Shown: positions 52,690 through 61,258 of the stretch, piece after piece | Numbering within the stretch: the stretch's first letter is position 1 | How the letters are laid out: every line of letters starts with the position of its first letter | Assembly: GCA_964496695.1 (NCBI GenBank) | Contig: CAZCBE010000020.1 | Coordinates: 1 to 64,000, forward strand | Length of the DNA stretch: 64,000 nt | Source: SXTU01 sp964496695 | Lineage (GTDB): Bacteria; Verrucomicrobiota; Verrucomicrobiia; Limisphaerales; SXTU01 | Reading direction: 5' to 3' | Made by a program: the position numbers and the translations under genes | The notes under the pieces: generated by a model | What the model saw: only the letters and a program-made list of their open reading frames with translations | The model's database searches: none | What the model was told of the DNA's origin: nothing

Positions 52690-55071
52690 ATGGCATTGAA
52701 CTTCTCCTCCTGCCTGCGCAGGTGCCCTCGGTTTGCATTCGCGCTCGTGCTGATCGTTTTTGCACTGGAAGAGGCCAAGGGGCAGTTTCGCGACCCCGCT
52801 GACCAGCTCTTTCGCCGCGCGCCCATGTCCGTCGCCGCACGCAGCGTGGTCATCCCGCTTGCCACGAACGTTCATCTGGCCTTTGACACCGAAACACTGC
52901 GCACGCACACGGCCTGGCGCGGAGCGGGCCTGCAATTGCATGGCACTCCCTACGATGGCGCGGCGGGCCGCTTTCTCGCGGATTTCGCCGGGGATTTCCT
53001 GTTCACCAATCCACCGCTCTTCCCGTGGGCCGGGGGCAAGCCCGCAAAGAACATCCTCACGGACTTTCCTTCGAAGCCGCGCTTCCTCGGCCTCAGCACG
53101 CGCGGTGGCGTGACCACGCTGATGTATGAGCTGCCGCTGGACGCGGATGAAGCCGTGCGGGTGCATGAGTCCCCCTCGGTGCAGTTCGTGGAGGGCGTGC
53201 CGGTGGTGGTGCGGCGTTTCGAGCTGGCGGCCAGCTACATGGACCTGGAGTTCACCGCGCACATGGAGGCCGGGCGCATGACGAGCATCGGCCAGAATCC
53301 GGCGGCGATGGGCATTCTGCGCGAGAAGGATTTGCTGCTCGTCGCGTTCCGGGGGCGTCCGCTGCTCGGCTGGAAGCCCGCGACGGCGCAGGCGGATTAT
53401 GTCTATGAACTGCACCGGGAGAAGGACGGGCAGAGCGAACTGGTCTCCCGCCATGTCACGGGCGATGAGACCCATGCGGTAGTCCATATTCCGGCGCATC
53501 GCGGCGAAATCTCGTTTGAAGTGCTTTCCGTCGTCTGCGCGGACAAGGCGGAAGCGGAGCGGCTGTTGCCCAAGCTGGTTCCGGCGCGGGTCCTGCCGCC
53601 CGAATTGATGCGGGTATCCGAGCCGCCGGCTGAACCAGGGACGAACCGGGGGGCGCTCTTCACAGCGGATACGAATTCGCCCTCGTCGGTCGTGCGCGGA
53701 GACGCTGCGTTTCGAGTTGAGCCGCTGCGGGTGCCGCCGCAGATCAGTTCCCCAGTCACCGGCATGGACTTCCTGCCCAACGGAAACCTGGCCCTGTGCA
53801 CGGCGCTGGGCGAGGTCTTCATCGTGCAGCAGCTTGGCAGCACGACGAACGCGCCGGTCTGGCGCCGGTTTGCCCGCGGGCTGATGGAGCCGGCCGGACT
53901 GCGGGTGTTGAGCGGCGAAATCTTTGTGACCCAGAAGTGCGAGCTGACGCGGCTGCGCGACACGGACGGCGATGGGGAGGCGGACTTGTTCGAGTGCGTG
54001 AGCCAGGGCTGGGGTTTCAACGGCAACCATCAGCAATTCGCGGTGGGGCCGGTGGCGGACAAGGGCAGCAAGCTCCACGTCTTCCTGGACGGGCGGGGCA
54101 GCCGCTGGGAAGTGACGTTTCGGGCGTGGGACGTGCGCTTCAGCCGGGCGGGGAAGGACTTTGAGGGCTGGGCCAGCGGTTTCCGTTCGCCCGGTGGGTG
54201 CGGCACCTTCGCCGGAGAGGTGTTGGTGACGGACAACGCGGGCCCTTGGGTGCCGGCGGCGAAGCTGGTGGTCGTGCAGGAGTCGCAGTTCCACGGCCAC
54301 CCGACGACGCAGCCCGGGCCGCAGGAGCAGTTCAAGGACCCGAAGGAATTTGCCCCGCCCGCTGTGTGGCTGCCGGCTCGTTTGGCGAAGCGCGTGGCAG
54401 GCTTTGCGACCACGCCGGAGGGGTGGGGGGCGTTGGGCGGACAGTTGCTGGTGGGCGATGGCGATGGAGGGCTTGTGCGGGTGAGCCTGGAGAAGGTGAA
54501 CGATCAATGGCAGGGCGCGGCATGGCCTTTTCTTAACGTAGCCGCCGACGTGAGGAGGCGGACGGCCACGAGCGCTGCGAATCCGCCTCCTCACGTCGGC
54601 GGCTACGGCGCAACTTGCCTGGCATTCAGTCCAGACGGGCAACTCTACGTCGGCGGAGCGGGCGGGGACCGGAAGGGACTTGGGCTGGCCCGGGTGAGCC
54701 TCGCTGGGGCGGTGGGATTCGAGGTGAAGTCGGTGAAGTTGCTGCCGGATGGATTTGAACTGAGCTTTACCCAGCCGGTGGAGGCGACGAGCGCGGCAAA
54801 GGCGGCAAGTTACGAAGTCGCGCAGTTTAATTACCGACACCAACTCGAACCGGGTGCGGAGCATGACTTCGATGGGAGTCCGAACCGGTCCTCGTTGCTG
54901 AAGGTGGCCGGGGTGAATGTGGCTGCGGATGGGTTGAGCGCGCGGTTGAAGGTGGCGGGGTTGCGGACGGGCTTCGTGACGAGCATTCGCGCCGCAGGCG
55001 TGCGGAGCGCTGCCACGCAGCCGCTGCGAAACGACACCTGTTTCTACACGCTGAACCAGTTGCCGAAGTGA
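52690..55071 (+). CDS. DUF6797-type secreted beta-propeller protein
   Basis: A protein of 793 residues from start 52690, which gives a signal peptide (CPRFAFALVLIVFALEEAKG); upstream in-frame codons at 52546 and 52618 lie in repeat-like sequence. The N-terminal third contains the DUF6797-like region, and the rest is a glucose/sorbosone-dehydrogenase-like propeller (VTGMDFLPNGNLALCTALGEVF, then CELTRLRDTDGDGEAD). Such proteins in PVC bacteria act extracytoplasmically in redox or sugar metabolism, without a defined reaction. A family C palindrome (54538-54606) adds 23 in-frame codons within the propeller. Confidence 0.82.
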   Translation: MALNFSSCLRRCPRFAFALVLIVFALEEAKGQFRDPADQLFRRAPMSVAARSVVIPLATNVHLAFDTETLRTHTAWRGAGLQLHGTPYDGAAGRFLADFAGDFLFTNPPLFPWAGGKPAKNILTDFPSKPRFLGLSTRGGVTTLMYELPLDADEAVRVHESPSVQFVEGVPVVVRRFELAASYMDLEFTAHMEAGRMTSIGQNPAAMGILREKDLLLVAFRGRPLLGWKPATAQADYVYELHREKDGQSELVSRHVTGDETHAVVHIPAHRGEISFEVLSVVCADKAEAERLLPKLVPARVLPPELMRVSEPPAEPGTNRGALFTADTNSPSSVVRGDAAFRVEPLRVPPQISSPVTGMDFLPNGNLALCTALGEVFIVQQLGSTTNAPVWRRFARGLMEPAGLRVLSGEIFVTQKCELTRLRDTDGDGEADLFECVSQGWGFNGNHQQFAVGPVADKGSKLHVFLDGRGSRWEVTFRAWDVRFSRAGKDFEGWASGFRSPGGCGTFAGEVLVTDNAGPWVPAAKLVVVQESQFHGHPTTQPGPQEQFKDPKEFAPPAVWLPARLAKRVAGFATTPEGWGALGGQLLVGDGDGGLVRVSLEKVNDQWQGAAWPFLNVAADVRRRTATSAANPPPHVGGYGATCLAFSPDGQLYVGGAGGDRKGLGLARVSLAGAVGFEVKSVKLLPDGFELSFTQPVEATSAAKAASYEVAQFNYRHQLEPGAEHDFDGSPNRSSLLKVAGVNVAADGLSARLKVAGLRTGFVTSIRAAGVRSAATQPLRNDTCFYTLNQLPK
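54538..54606. repeat. Family C palindromic element inside the DUF6797-type gene
   Basis: A 69-bp (23-codon) element with arms GTAGCCGCCGACGTGAGGAG and CTCCTCACGTCGGCGGCTAC. It begins exactly on a codon (residue 617) and encodes VAADVRRRTATSAAN then PPPHVGGY. It interrupts the sequence AWPFLN...GATCLAFSPDG of the propeller and is read in a different frame from the copy at 17328-17393. Confidence 0.93.
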
Positions 55072-55076
55072 TGTGG

Positions 55077-55285
55077 CGGCAGGCGTCCCCCCCGGCGGTT
55101 AGCCCGGGCAACAGGCCNNNNNNNNNNGCGGCAGGCGTCCCGCCTGCCGTAGAGCCGGGCATCCTGCCCGGCGGAAAGGGCCACGACCGTGGAGGCGTCG
55201 TGTAATCCTCATGCCCTCGCATTCGCAGCCTATCGCCGGGCGGCGAGACGCCACCCTCTACGGCAGGCGGGACGCCTGCCGCCAC
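55077..55285. repeat. Palindrome-rich spacer with assembly gap
   Basis: The unit GCGGCAGGCGTCCCCC at 55077 and a second unit GCGGCAGGCGTCCCG at 55128 lie either side of the gap, and the complement GGGACGCCTGCCGCCAC ends at 55285. A smaller inverted motif, CCGGGCATCCTGCCCGG, is between. No gene in the 55072-55332 stretch. The tandem start either side of the gap suggests collapsed repeats. Confidence 0.75.
55118..55127. other. Assembly gap (10 N)
   Basis: Ten undetermined bases inside palindromic repeats between the DUF6797-type gene and the next gene. Real length unknown. Confidence 0.99.
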
Positions 55286-55332
55286 GCTTTTGCCGGTTGT
55301 CACGGGCGGCGGCTGCGCTAACCTCCTGCGCC

Positions 55333-56508
55333 ATGAAGCCACTGAATTTGATTTTGCTCGGAACCGCGCTGGCCGCCAGTGTGGCGCACGCCGAGTTCAA
55401 GGCCGACGTCGCGGCCATCCGGCAGGTCGGCGCGGAGGGGAAGGGGAACGTTCAGGCCGGCTCCGCCTGGCAGAACCTCGCGAAGGGCGATGCGAAGTCC
55501 ATCATCTCGCTGCTCTCCGCGATGGACGATGCCAACGACCTTGCCGCCAACTACCTCCGCTCCGCCGTGGATGCCATCGTGGACCGTGAGCTGACGGCGG
55601 GACGGCCACTGCCGCAGGCGGACCTGGAGCGGTTCCTCGCCGAGAAGCAGCACAACCCGCGCGCGCGCCGGCTGGCTTACGAGCTGATCGCGCGGGTGTC
55701 GCCGGTCATGGGGGAGAAGCTGCTGCCGACCTTCGTCAACGACCCGAGCGTCGAGCTGCGGCGCGATGCGGTGCAGCGGTTGATTGACGCGGCGGACAAG
55801 GCGCTCACTCCGCAGGACAAGCCCGTCGCGACGAAGGGCTTTGCCGAGGCACTGACCTACGCACGCGACGAGGCGCAGATCAAGAAGGTGGCGGGTGAAC
55901 TGCGGAAGCTGGGCCAGAGCGTGGATTTGCCGAAGCACTTTGGGTTTCTGACGCATTGGAAACTCATCGCCGCGTTTGACAATACGAAGTTCGCCGGGTT
56001 CGCCACGCCGTATCCGCCGGAGAAGGAACTGAACCTCGCGGCCGAGTATGACGGGAAGCTCGGCAAGGCGCGCTGGGTGGAGGTCGCCACGGCCAACGAA
56101 TACGGGATGGTGGATTTCAACAAGCCCTTCGGCGATCTCAAGGGCGTGACCGGCTATGCGTTCACCGAGTTCAATGCGGCGGCAGCAGGACCGGCGGAGC
56201 TGCGGCTGGGGTGCAAGAATGGCTGGAAGGTCTGGTTTAACGGCAAGCTGCTCTTTGGTCGGGACGAGTATCATCGCGGGTCGCGCATTGACCAGTATCG
56301 GATGCCGGTGGAGCTGAAGGCGGGCAAGAACACGATCCTCGTGAAGGTCTGCCAGAATGAGGAGGTGAAGGACTGGACGAAGGAGTGGGAGTTCCAGCTC
56401 CGCGTTTGCGACGCGAGCGGCACGGCGATCTTGGCGAAGGACCGGCCGGCGACGCCAAAGGCGGCACCGGGAGCGGCGACGGCGGATGCGAAGAAAGGGA
56501 CGAAGTGA
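55333..56508 (+). CDS. Secreted helical-repeat protein with C-terminal beta domain
   Basis: A protein of 391 residues with signal peptide MKPLNLILLGTALAASVAHA; the start at 55333 exposes it. The first 200 residues read as helical repeats (HEAT-like: LPTFVNDPSVELRRDAVQRLI). The C-terminal part (about 220-370) is beta-rich with LGCKNGWKVWFNGKLLFGRDE, similar to a sugar-binding or PA14-like domain in PVC proteins, and ends with a Pro/Ala tail. Its stop overlaps the PQQ gene start (ATGA), so the two are coupled. Likely a structural or substrate-binding partner. Confidence 0.78.
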   Translation: MKPLNLILLGTALAASVAHAEFKADVAAIRQVGAEGKGNVQAGSAWQNLAKGDAKSIISLLSAMDDANDLAANYLRSAVDAIVDRELTAGRPLPQADLERFLAEKQHNPRARRLAYELIARVSPVMGEKLLPTFVNDPSVELRRDAVQRLIDAADKALTPQDKPVATKGFAEALTYARDEAQIKKVAGELRKLGQSVDLPKHFGFLTHWKLIAAFDNTKFAGFATPYPPEKELNLAAEYDGKLGKARWVEVATANEYGMVDFNKPFGDLKGVTGYAFTEFNAAAAGPAELRLGCKNGWKVWFNGKLLFGRDEYHRGSRIDQYRMPVELKAGKNTILVKVCQNEEVKDWTKEWEFQLRVCDASGTAILAKDRPATPKAAPGAATADAKKGTK

Positions 56509-57920
56509 TGAAAGCCACTGGCACATTCGGACGCTTCCTTGATATGTCCACGCGCTCTCCCTCACCCCGGCCCTCTCCCGCTGGGAGAGGGAGCCACTTC
56601 GACCGCGTCCTGATGAGAGTGAGTGCCCTGTTACTCCAGTGCTGGCTGACGTTCTCCCTCTCCCAGCGGGAGAGGGCAGGGGTGAGGGAGAACGGATTGA
56701 GTTTGCCCTCAGCGTTCCGCCTCCTCACGTCGGCGGCTACGTGTGTGATGCTGGCCTTCCAGGCGAGTGCTGCCGACTGGCTGCAGTTCCGTGGCCTTGG
56801 CGGAACAGGCGTCGTCGCCGAGGCGAAGGTGCCGGCGCAGCTCGACGAGAAGAGCATCACTTGGAAGATCAATTTGCCAGGGCGCGGGCTGTCGAGTCCG
56901 GTCATCGTTGGTGATCGCGTGTTTGTCACGGCATCAAGCGGGACGGAGCAGGACCGGCTGCATGTGATTTGTTTCCGCGTGAAGGATGGAAGCAAGGTCT
57001 GGGAGCGGCAGTTCTGGGCCACTGGCCGCACGATGACGTTTCCGAAAACGTGCGTGGCGGCCAATTCCCCGTGCAGCGACGGCAAGCGGCTGTTCTGCCT
57101 CTTCTCCTCGAACGATCTCCTCTGCCTGGACCTCGATGGCAACGTGCTTTGGCTGCGTGGTCTGACGCGCGACTATCCGAACGCCAGCAACAGCCTCGGC
57201 ATGGCGGCGTCGCCGATTGTGGTGGGCGACACGCTCGTGGTGCCGGTGGAGAATGACAGCGAATCGTTCTCGGCGGGCATTGACGTGGCGACGGGCGCGA
57301 ACCGCTGGAAGCGCGACCGGCCCAAGCAGGCGTGCTGGGCCACGCCGGTGGTGTTGCCAGACGCGAAGTCCGGCCAGCCGCTCGTGGTGTTGCAGTCCGG
57401 TCCAGGTCTCAGCGTGGTGGATGCGCGCACGGGCACGGAGGCGTGGTATTTCACCGATGGGGCTTCGACGATGTCTTCGAGCGTGTTCACCGGCGGGGCC
57501 TTGTATGTGCCGTCGAAAGGCATGACGGCGATGAAGCCGGGGGCGGCGGGTGCGCATCCGGAGGTTCTCTGGCAAAATGCCCAGCTCGCGCCCAACACCG
57601 CCAGCCCCGTGGTGCTGGGGGACAAGGTCTTCACCCTGAACGCCGCAGGCATCGTGAGCGCGGCAGACGTGAAGGACGGCAAGCGCCTCTGGCAGCTCCG
57701 CACCACCGGTCCCTACAGTGCGACCCCGGTGGGCATCGGCAAGTTCCTCTACCTGATCAACGAGAAGGGCCTGCTGCAAGTGGTGGATACCGCCGCTGCG
57801 GAAGGCGCGGTGGTCAGCTCGCTGGATCTCAAGGACACCTTCATTGGCACACCAAGCATTGGTGCCGGCGCGCTGTTTATCCGTAGTGACAAGGCGTTGG
57901 TGAAGGTGGGTGGGTCATGA
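56508..57920 (+). CDS. PQQ-like beta-propeller protein with repeat-derived N terminus
   Basis: A protein of 470 residues from ATG 56508. The mature part starts near ADWLQFRGLGG (about residue 88) and has PQQ-propeller repeats (GDRVFVTASSG, VVGDTLVVPVEND, ALYVPSKG, LGDKVFTLNAAG), typical of outer-membrane assembly/dehydrogenase-like PQQ repeat proteins. The first 80 residues are largely encoded by palindromic repeats: two inverted family A units (residues 16-62) and half of family C (70-78). A start at 56613 (MRVSALLLQCWLTFS) would give a signal-peptide-like beginning and may be the older one. It overlaps the upstream gene by one base. Confidence 0.82.
   Translation: MKATGTFGRFLDMSTRSPSPRPSPAGRGSHFDRVLMRVSALLLQCWLTFSLSQRERAGVRENGLSLPSAFRLLTSAATCVMLAFQASAADWLQFRGLGGTGVVAEAKVPAQLDEKSITWKINLPGRGLSSPVIVGDRVFVTASSGTEQDRLHVICFRVKDGSKVWERQFWATGRTMTFPKTCVAANSPCSDGKRLFCLFSSNDLLCLDLDGNVLWLRGLTRDYPNASNSLGMAASPIVVGDTLVVPVENDSESFSAGIDVATGANRWKRDRPKQACWATPVVLPDAKSGQPLVVLQSGPGLSVVDARTGTEAWYFTDGASTMSSSVFTGGALYVPSKGMTAMKPGAAGAHPEVLWQNAQLAPNTASPVVLGDKVFTLNAAGIVSAADVKDGKRLWQLRTTGPYSATPVGIGKFLYLINEKGLLQVVDTAAAEGAVVSSLDLKDTFIGTPSIGAGALFIRSDKALVKVGGS
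56555..56740. repeat. Repeats forming the 5' coding part of the PQQ gene
   Basis: Family A palindromes at 56555-56595 and 56652-56692 in opposite orientation, and half of a family C element at 56716-56740 (CCTCCTCACGTCGGCGGCTAC-type). All lie within the open frame starting at 56508 without a stop. They encode RSPSPRPSPAGRG, FSLSQRERAGVRENG and FRLLTSAAT. Confidence 0.9.
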
Positions 57921-57938
57921 GAGTCATCGCTTCTTGCC

Positions 57939-58385
57939 ATGCTGATTCCCGCGCTTGACGGAAACGGGTTGCTTCCCGCAGGCATCCACGATTGCTCGTT
58001 GGAAGAAGTCCGAACGCGGTTCGGGAGATTTCAGGGTTCGGACATCCGCTCGCGGCTGTTTGCACGACTGGAGGAGCTTCATGCCGCGATGGCTCGCAGC
58101 CAGATGTTCGCCGCGCTGATAGTGGATGGCAGCTACGTCACGGACAAACCCTCACCCAACGACATTGATGTCCTGCTGTCGTTGCGTCCGGAGCACGACT
58201 ACGCGTCCGACTTGAGCATGAGCGACTACGCGTTGGTGTCCCGACCGCTTGTTCGGAAGCGGTTTGGTTTCGACGTTCTGGTTGCGACAGAGAGGTCTCC
58301 GGCGTATGAAGAATATGTTCAGTTCTTCGCCCGAGTTCGGGGCTGGCCCGACTTGAGGAAAGGACTGCTACGAATCGCATTATGA
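57939..58385 (+). CDS. Nucleotidyltransferase-like protein (DUF6932 type)
   Basis: A protein of 148 residues with the opening IPALDGNGLLPAGIHDCSLEE-type pattern and the nucleotidyltransferase core VDGSYVTDKPSPNDIDVLL (Gly64-Ser65 and Asp75-x-Asp77), which is the typical G-S...D-x-D metal site. This matches the DUF6932 family of small nucleotidyltransferase-fold proteins, found alone or in pairs with small partners. Its stop overlaps the start of the 69-residue protein by four bases, so the two form a coupled pair. A toxin-antitoxin or defence function is only a possibility. Confidence 0.72.
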   Translation: MLIPALDGNGLLPAGIHDCSLEEVRTRFGRFQGSDIRSRLFARLEELHAAMARSQMFAALIVDGSYVTDKPSPNDIDVLLSLRPEHDYASDLSMSDYALVSRPLVRKRFGFDVLVATERSPAYEEYVQFFARVRGWPDLRKGLLRIAL

Positions 58386-58591
58386 GCCACGAAGAAGCAG
58401 TTCTCGGCCAAAGCATTGAGCAGTTGGAGCGCATGAATTCCGCGCTGGCTCACCTCCGGACGGAGGTTCTGCCCAAGAACCCTCGGATGTTCGCCGTGAT
58501 GGCAGAAGGCCCGCTGGAGGAAATTCGCCGCCTGCACGCCGAGATTACGCAACGAACCGAGGCGCTTGCGGCAGTTCCAGCAGCGGCATGA
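58382..58591 (+). CDS. Small coiled-coil protein, partner of the nucleotidyltransferase-like gene
   Basis: A protein of 69 residues, nearly all helical with heptad-like spacing (IEQLERMNSALAHLRTEVL...EEIRRLHAEITQRTEALA), short Ala-rich tail. ATGA overlap with the upstream gene and another four-base overlap with the DUF1501 gene (58588). It may be an adaptor or antitoxin-like partner of the DUF6932 protein. No family recognised. Confidence 0.65.
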   Translation: MSHEEAVLGQSIEQLERMNSALAHLRTEVLPKNPRMFAVMAEGPLEEIRRLHAEITQRTEALAAVPAAA

Positions 58592-60048
58592 ATCCGCTCC
58601 TCGAACATCAAGCCCACCTCAACCGCCGCCAGTTCTTCGGACGCGGGGCGACGGGGCTTGGCGTGGCCGCGCTGGCGTCGCTGATGAACCAGGACTTGCG
58701 CGGGGCCGACAGTCGGCAATCGCCAATCGCCAATCGCCAATTCCCCAACTGGGCACCCAAGGCCAAGCGCGTCATCTACCTGTTCCAGAACGGCGCGCCG
58801 ACGCATGTGGATTTGTGGGACTACAAGCCCCGGCTCCACGAGCTGCACGGCAAACCCGTGCCGGAAGAATATGTCGCCGGCAAGCGCTTCAGCACCATGA
58901 CTGGCAAGGCGGACGGCAAGCTCATGCTCGAGCCGGTCGAGCCGTTCGCGCAGCATGGGAAGAGCGGCGCGTGGGTGAGCCGCTTCATGCCCTACACGGC
59001 GGCCATCGCGGACAAGCTGTGCTTCGTGAAGTCCATGCACACGGAGGCGGTGAACCACGCGCCGGGCATCACCTTCCTGCTGACCGGCTCCGAGATGCCT
59101 GGACGTCCCAGCCTCGGCGCGTGGATGAGCTACGGCCTGGGCATCGAATCGCAGGAACTGCCCGGCTATGTGGTGATGACCTCGATCAGCAAGGACACGA
59201 GCTGCGGCCAGATCTTCTACGACTTCTACTGGGGCAGCGGCTTTTTGCCGACGCGCTACAGCGGCGTGAAGTTTCGCGGCAGCGGCGAGCCGGTGCTTTA
59301 CCTCGGCAATCCTGAAGGGATGTCTGCCCAGGTCCGGCGCGGCCTGCTGGACGACCTTGCGCAGCTTAACGAGATGAAGCTCCGCGAGTTTGGCGACCCG
59401 GAGATCGCCACGCGCATCGCGCAATACGAGATGGCCTACCGGATGCAGACGAGCGTGCCGGAGCTGACGGATTTCTCGAAGGAATCCCAGGCCACGCTCG
59501 ATCTCTACGGCCCCAATGCGAAACAGCAGGGGACGTTCGCCTACAACTGCCTCATGGCCCGCCGGCTCATCGAGCGTGGCGTGCGCTGCGTGCAGGTGAT
59601 GCACGCGGGCTGGGATCAGCACAACTCCCTGACCACCGAGCTATACAACCAGTGCCGCGACACCGACCAGCCCAGCGCCGGCCTGGTCATGGACCTTGCG
59701 CAGCGCGGGCTGCTGGAGGACACGCTGGTGATCTGGGGTGGCGAGTTTGGCCGCACGCCGTTCATCCAGGGTGACATCAAGGAGCGCAAGCGCTGGGGCC
59801 GCGATCACCATCCCTACGCCTTTACGATCTGGCTCGCGGGCGGCGGCATCAAGCCGGGCATCACCTATGGCGAGTCCGACGATCTCGCGATGAATGTGGC
59901 GAAGGACCCAGTGCATGTGCATGACCTGCAGGCCACGCTGCTGCATCTACTGGGGATTGACCACGAGCGGCTGACCTTCAAGTTCCAAGGCCGCAATTTC
60001 CGTCTCACCGACGTGCATGGGCAGGTGGTGAAGGGGATTCTGGCCTGA
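58588..60048 (+). CDS. DUF1501 family Tat-exported protein with period-7 repeat
   Basis: A protein of 486 residues, paralogue of 82-1497. Tat signal NRRQFFGRGATGLGVAALASL. Landmarks: IYLFQNGAPTHVDLWDYKP near 62, WGGEFGRTPF near 388 and GRDHHPYAFTIW near 410, with HDLQATLLHLLGIDHERLTF near 440 (split over two motifs). A period-7 repeat (58711-58745) encodes SRQSPIANRQFPNW just after the signal, an insertion not in the family. It is translationally coupled to the coiled-coil gene. Confidence 0.88.
   Translation: MNPLLEHQAHLNRRQFFGRGATGLGVAALASLMNQDLRGADSRQSPIANRQFPNWAPKAKRVIYLFQNGAPTHVDLWDYKPRLHELHGKPVPEEYVAGKRFSTMTGKADGKLMLEPVEPFAQHGKSGAWVSRFMPYTAAIADKLCFVKSMHTEAVNHAPGITFLLTGSEMPGRPSLGAWMSYGLGIESQELPGYVVMTSISKDTSCGQIFYDFYWGSGFLPTRYSGVKFRGSGEPVLYLGNPEGMSAQVRRGLLDDLAQLNEMKLREFGDPEIATRIAQYEMAYRMQTSVPELTDFSKESQATLDLYGPNAKQQGTFAYNCLMARRLIERGVRCVQVMHAGWDQHNSLTTELYNQCRDTDQPSAGLVMDLAQRGLLEDTLVIWGGEFGRTPFIQGDIKERKRWGRDHHPYAFTIWLAGGGIKPGITYGESDDLAMNVAKDPVHVHDLQATLLHLLGIDHERLTFKFQGRNFRLTDVHGQVVKGILA
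58711..58745. repeat. Period-7 tandem repeat inside the DUF1501 gene
   Basis: AGTCGGC, AATCGCC x3, AATTCCC: five seven-base units, three of them identical. The unit differs from the glcF repeat (AATCGGC) at one base. It lies near the expected Tat cleavage region, so a frameshift would destroy nearly all the protein. Confidence 0.88.
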
Positions 60049-60056
60049 GGCTTTCT

Positions 60057-60089
60057 CCGGCCCTCCCCCCGTGAGGGGGGAGGGCTTCC
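60057..60089. repeat. Family A-like palindrome after DUF1501
   Basis: GGCCCTCCCCCCGTGAGGGG and its complement: a strong hairpin nine bases after the DUF1501 stop. It could terminate transcription from the operon 55333-60048, and separates it from the convergent DUF3500 gene. Confidence 0.7.
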
Positions 60090-60144
60090 CAGGGTGGGCA
60101 TTGGAGAAACGCGGGGGTTTCTTGAAAACTCCCGCGGTGAAGAG

Positions 60145-61194
60145 TCATTTCTTGTGGGACTGCTCGTAGTGGCGCTTGAGCATGTCCTCGCCGAAATCGT
60201 TCGCGAAGTCGCGCCAGACCGCGTGGACGTGGTTGGCGTTGTTCTGGGTGTTGTCGTATTCGAGCAGGAAGGTCGGGCCTTGCACGCGATAGTAGTGGCC
60301 GTCGCCGCGCTCCAGGCCGCCGGCCCAGGCGAAGGCGACCTTGTCCCAGCCGGCCTTCGCGATCTTCGCGAGGTCCTCGGAGGCGACATCGGAGCGGACG
60401 CGGTTGGCATACTCGCCGACGACCTTCTTGAGCAGTTCCTGCTGGGCACCATTGAGCTTGGCGTAAGGGATGCCCTCGGGTGTGAGGCGGTCCACCTTGA
60501 CCTTGGCACCGGTGATGATGTCGGCGGGAGCCTTCTCGGCAAAGATCGCGGTGGTGCGCTGGTCCGCCGTGAGCGACTTCACGAGTTCACGACCGAGGTC
60601 TTCCTCCTTGCCCAGCACGCGCAGGCCCTTCTTGGCGCCCTCGCGAACTTCGCCGGGGTTGGTGCCCATGAAGGACGGAACGGCGGCGACTTCCTTGCCA
60701 TCCACGATGGTGAAGCTCATGGACAAATGGTGGCCTTCAAAGCGCCAGGCCCAGGTGCCCTTGGCGTCGGGCGTGCCATAGACGCTGACGAAGTAGAAGA
60801 CGGGGTTCCGGTCCACCTTGGAGTTCTTCTCGAACTCTTTGAGCACCGCTTCCAGGCTGATGATGCCGGTGGCCTTGGCGTAGCCGGGTTCGCTCAGGGC
60901 GGACTTGAGCAGCGCCATCGCCAGCTTGCGCTGATCCTCGGTCATCTGGGTCATGGGCAGGCCCTTGCGGCCGAAGGTGACCATCTCCGAAGGGATGAAG
61001 TGCCAGGCCTGCCGGGCCTCGGACTTGAGGTCGGGATAGTGGGCCTTGGTCTTCTGCTCGGCGCTGAGCGTGGCGAGGAACTTCTTGGCGGCGTCGGCCA
61101 TCGCGTCGGCGGCCGGGTGGGCCTGGGCGGAAAGCGTCAGGGAACAAAGCGCGACCAGCAAAGCGGCGCGGCGGGCAGAAGCGAACAGTGTCAT
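60145..61194 (-). CDS. DUF3500 family secreted protein
   Basis: A protein of 349 residues. Start 61194 gives a signal peptide (MTLFASARRAALLVALCSLTLSAQA). The family motifs are visible: AWHFIPSEM, GTWAWRFEGHHLSMSFTIVDG and the C-terminal ERGDGHYYRVQGPTFLLEYDNTQNNANHVHAVWRDF region, split over segments, with conserved histidines and aspartates that suggest a metal site. No known reaction. Convergent with the DUF1501 gene; 65 bp from the RlmI-like stop. Confidence 0.9.
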   Translation of the reverse strand: MTLFASARRAALLVALCSLTLSAQAHPAADAMADAAKKFLATLSAEQKTKAHYPDLKSEARQAWHFIPSEMVTFGRKGLPMTQMTEDQRKLAMALLKSALSEPGYAKATGIISLEAVLKEFEKNSKVDRNPVFYFVSVYGTPDAKGTWAWRFEGHHLSMSFTIVDGKEVAAVPSFMGTNPGEVREGAKKGLRVLGKEEDLGRELVKSLTADQRTTAIFAEKAPADIITGAKVKVDRLTPEGIPYAKLNGAQQELLKKVVGEYANRVRSDVASEDLAKIAKAGWDKVAFAWAGGLERGDGHYYRVQGPTFLLEYDNTQNNANHVHAVWRDFANDFGEDMLKRHYEQSHKK

Positions 61195-61258
61195 GCGGAG
61201 AGTCAAGACGAGCGCGACGGGAAAACAATCGAAAAAACTTTGCGAAAGGCCAAATGCG

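Noticed and set aside
52318..54864. An 848-codon minus-strand frame opposite the DUF6797-type gene
   Set aside because: No domain motifs; the plus-strand frame has a signal peptide and propeller motifs. High GC keeps the opposite strand open.
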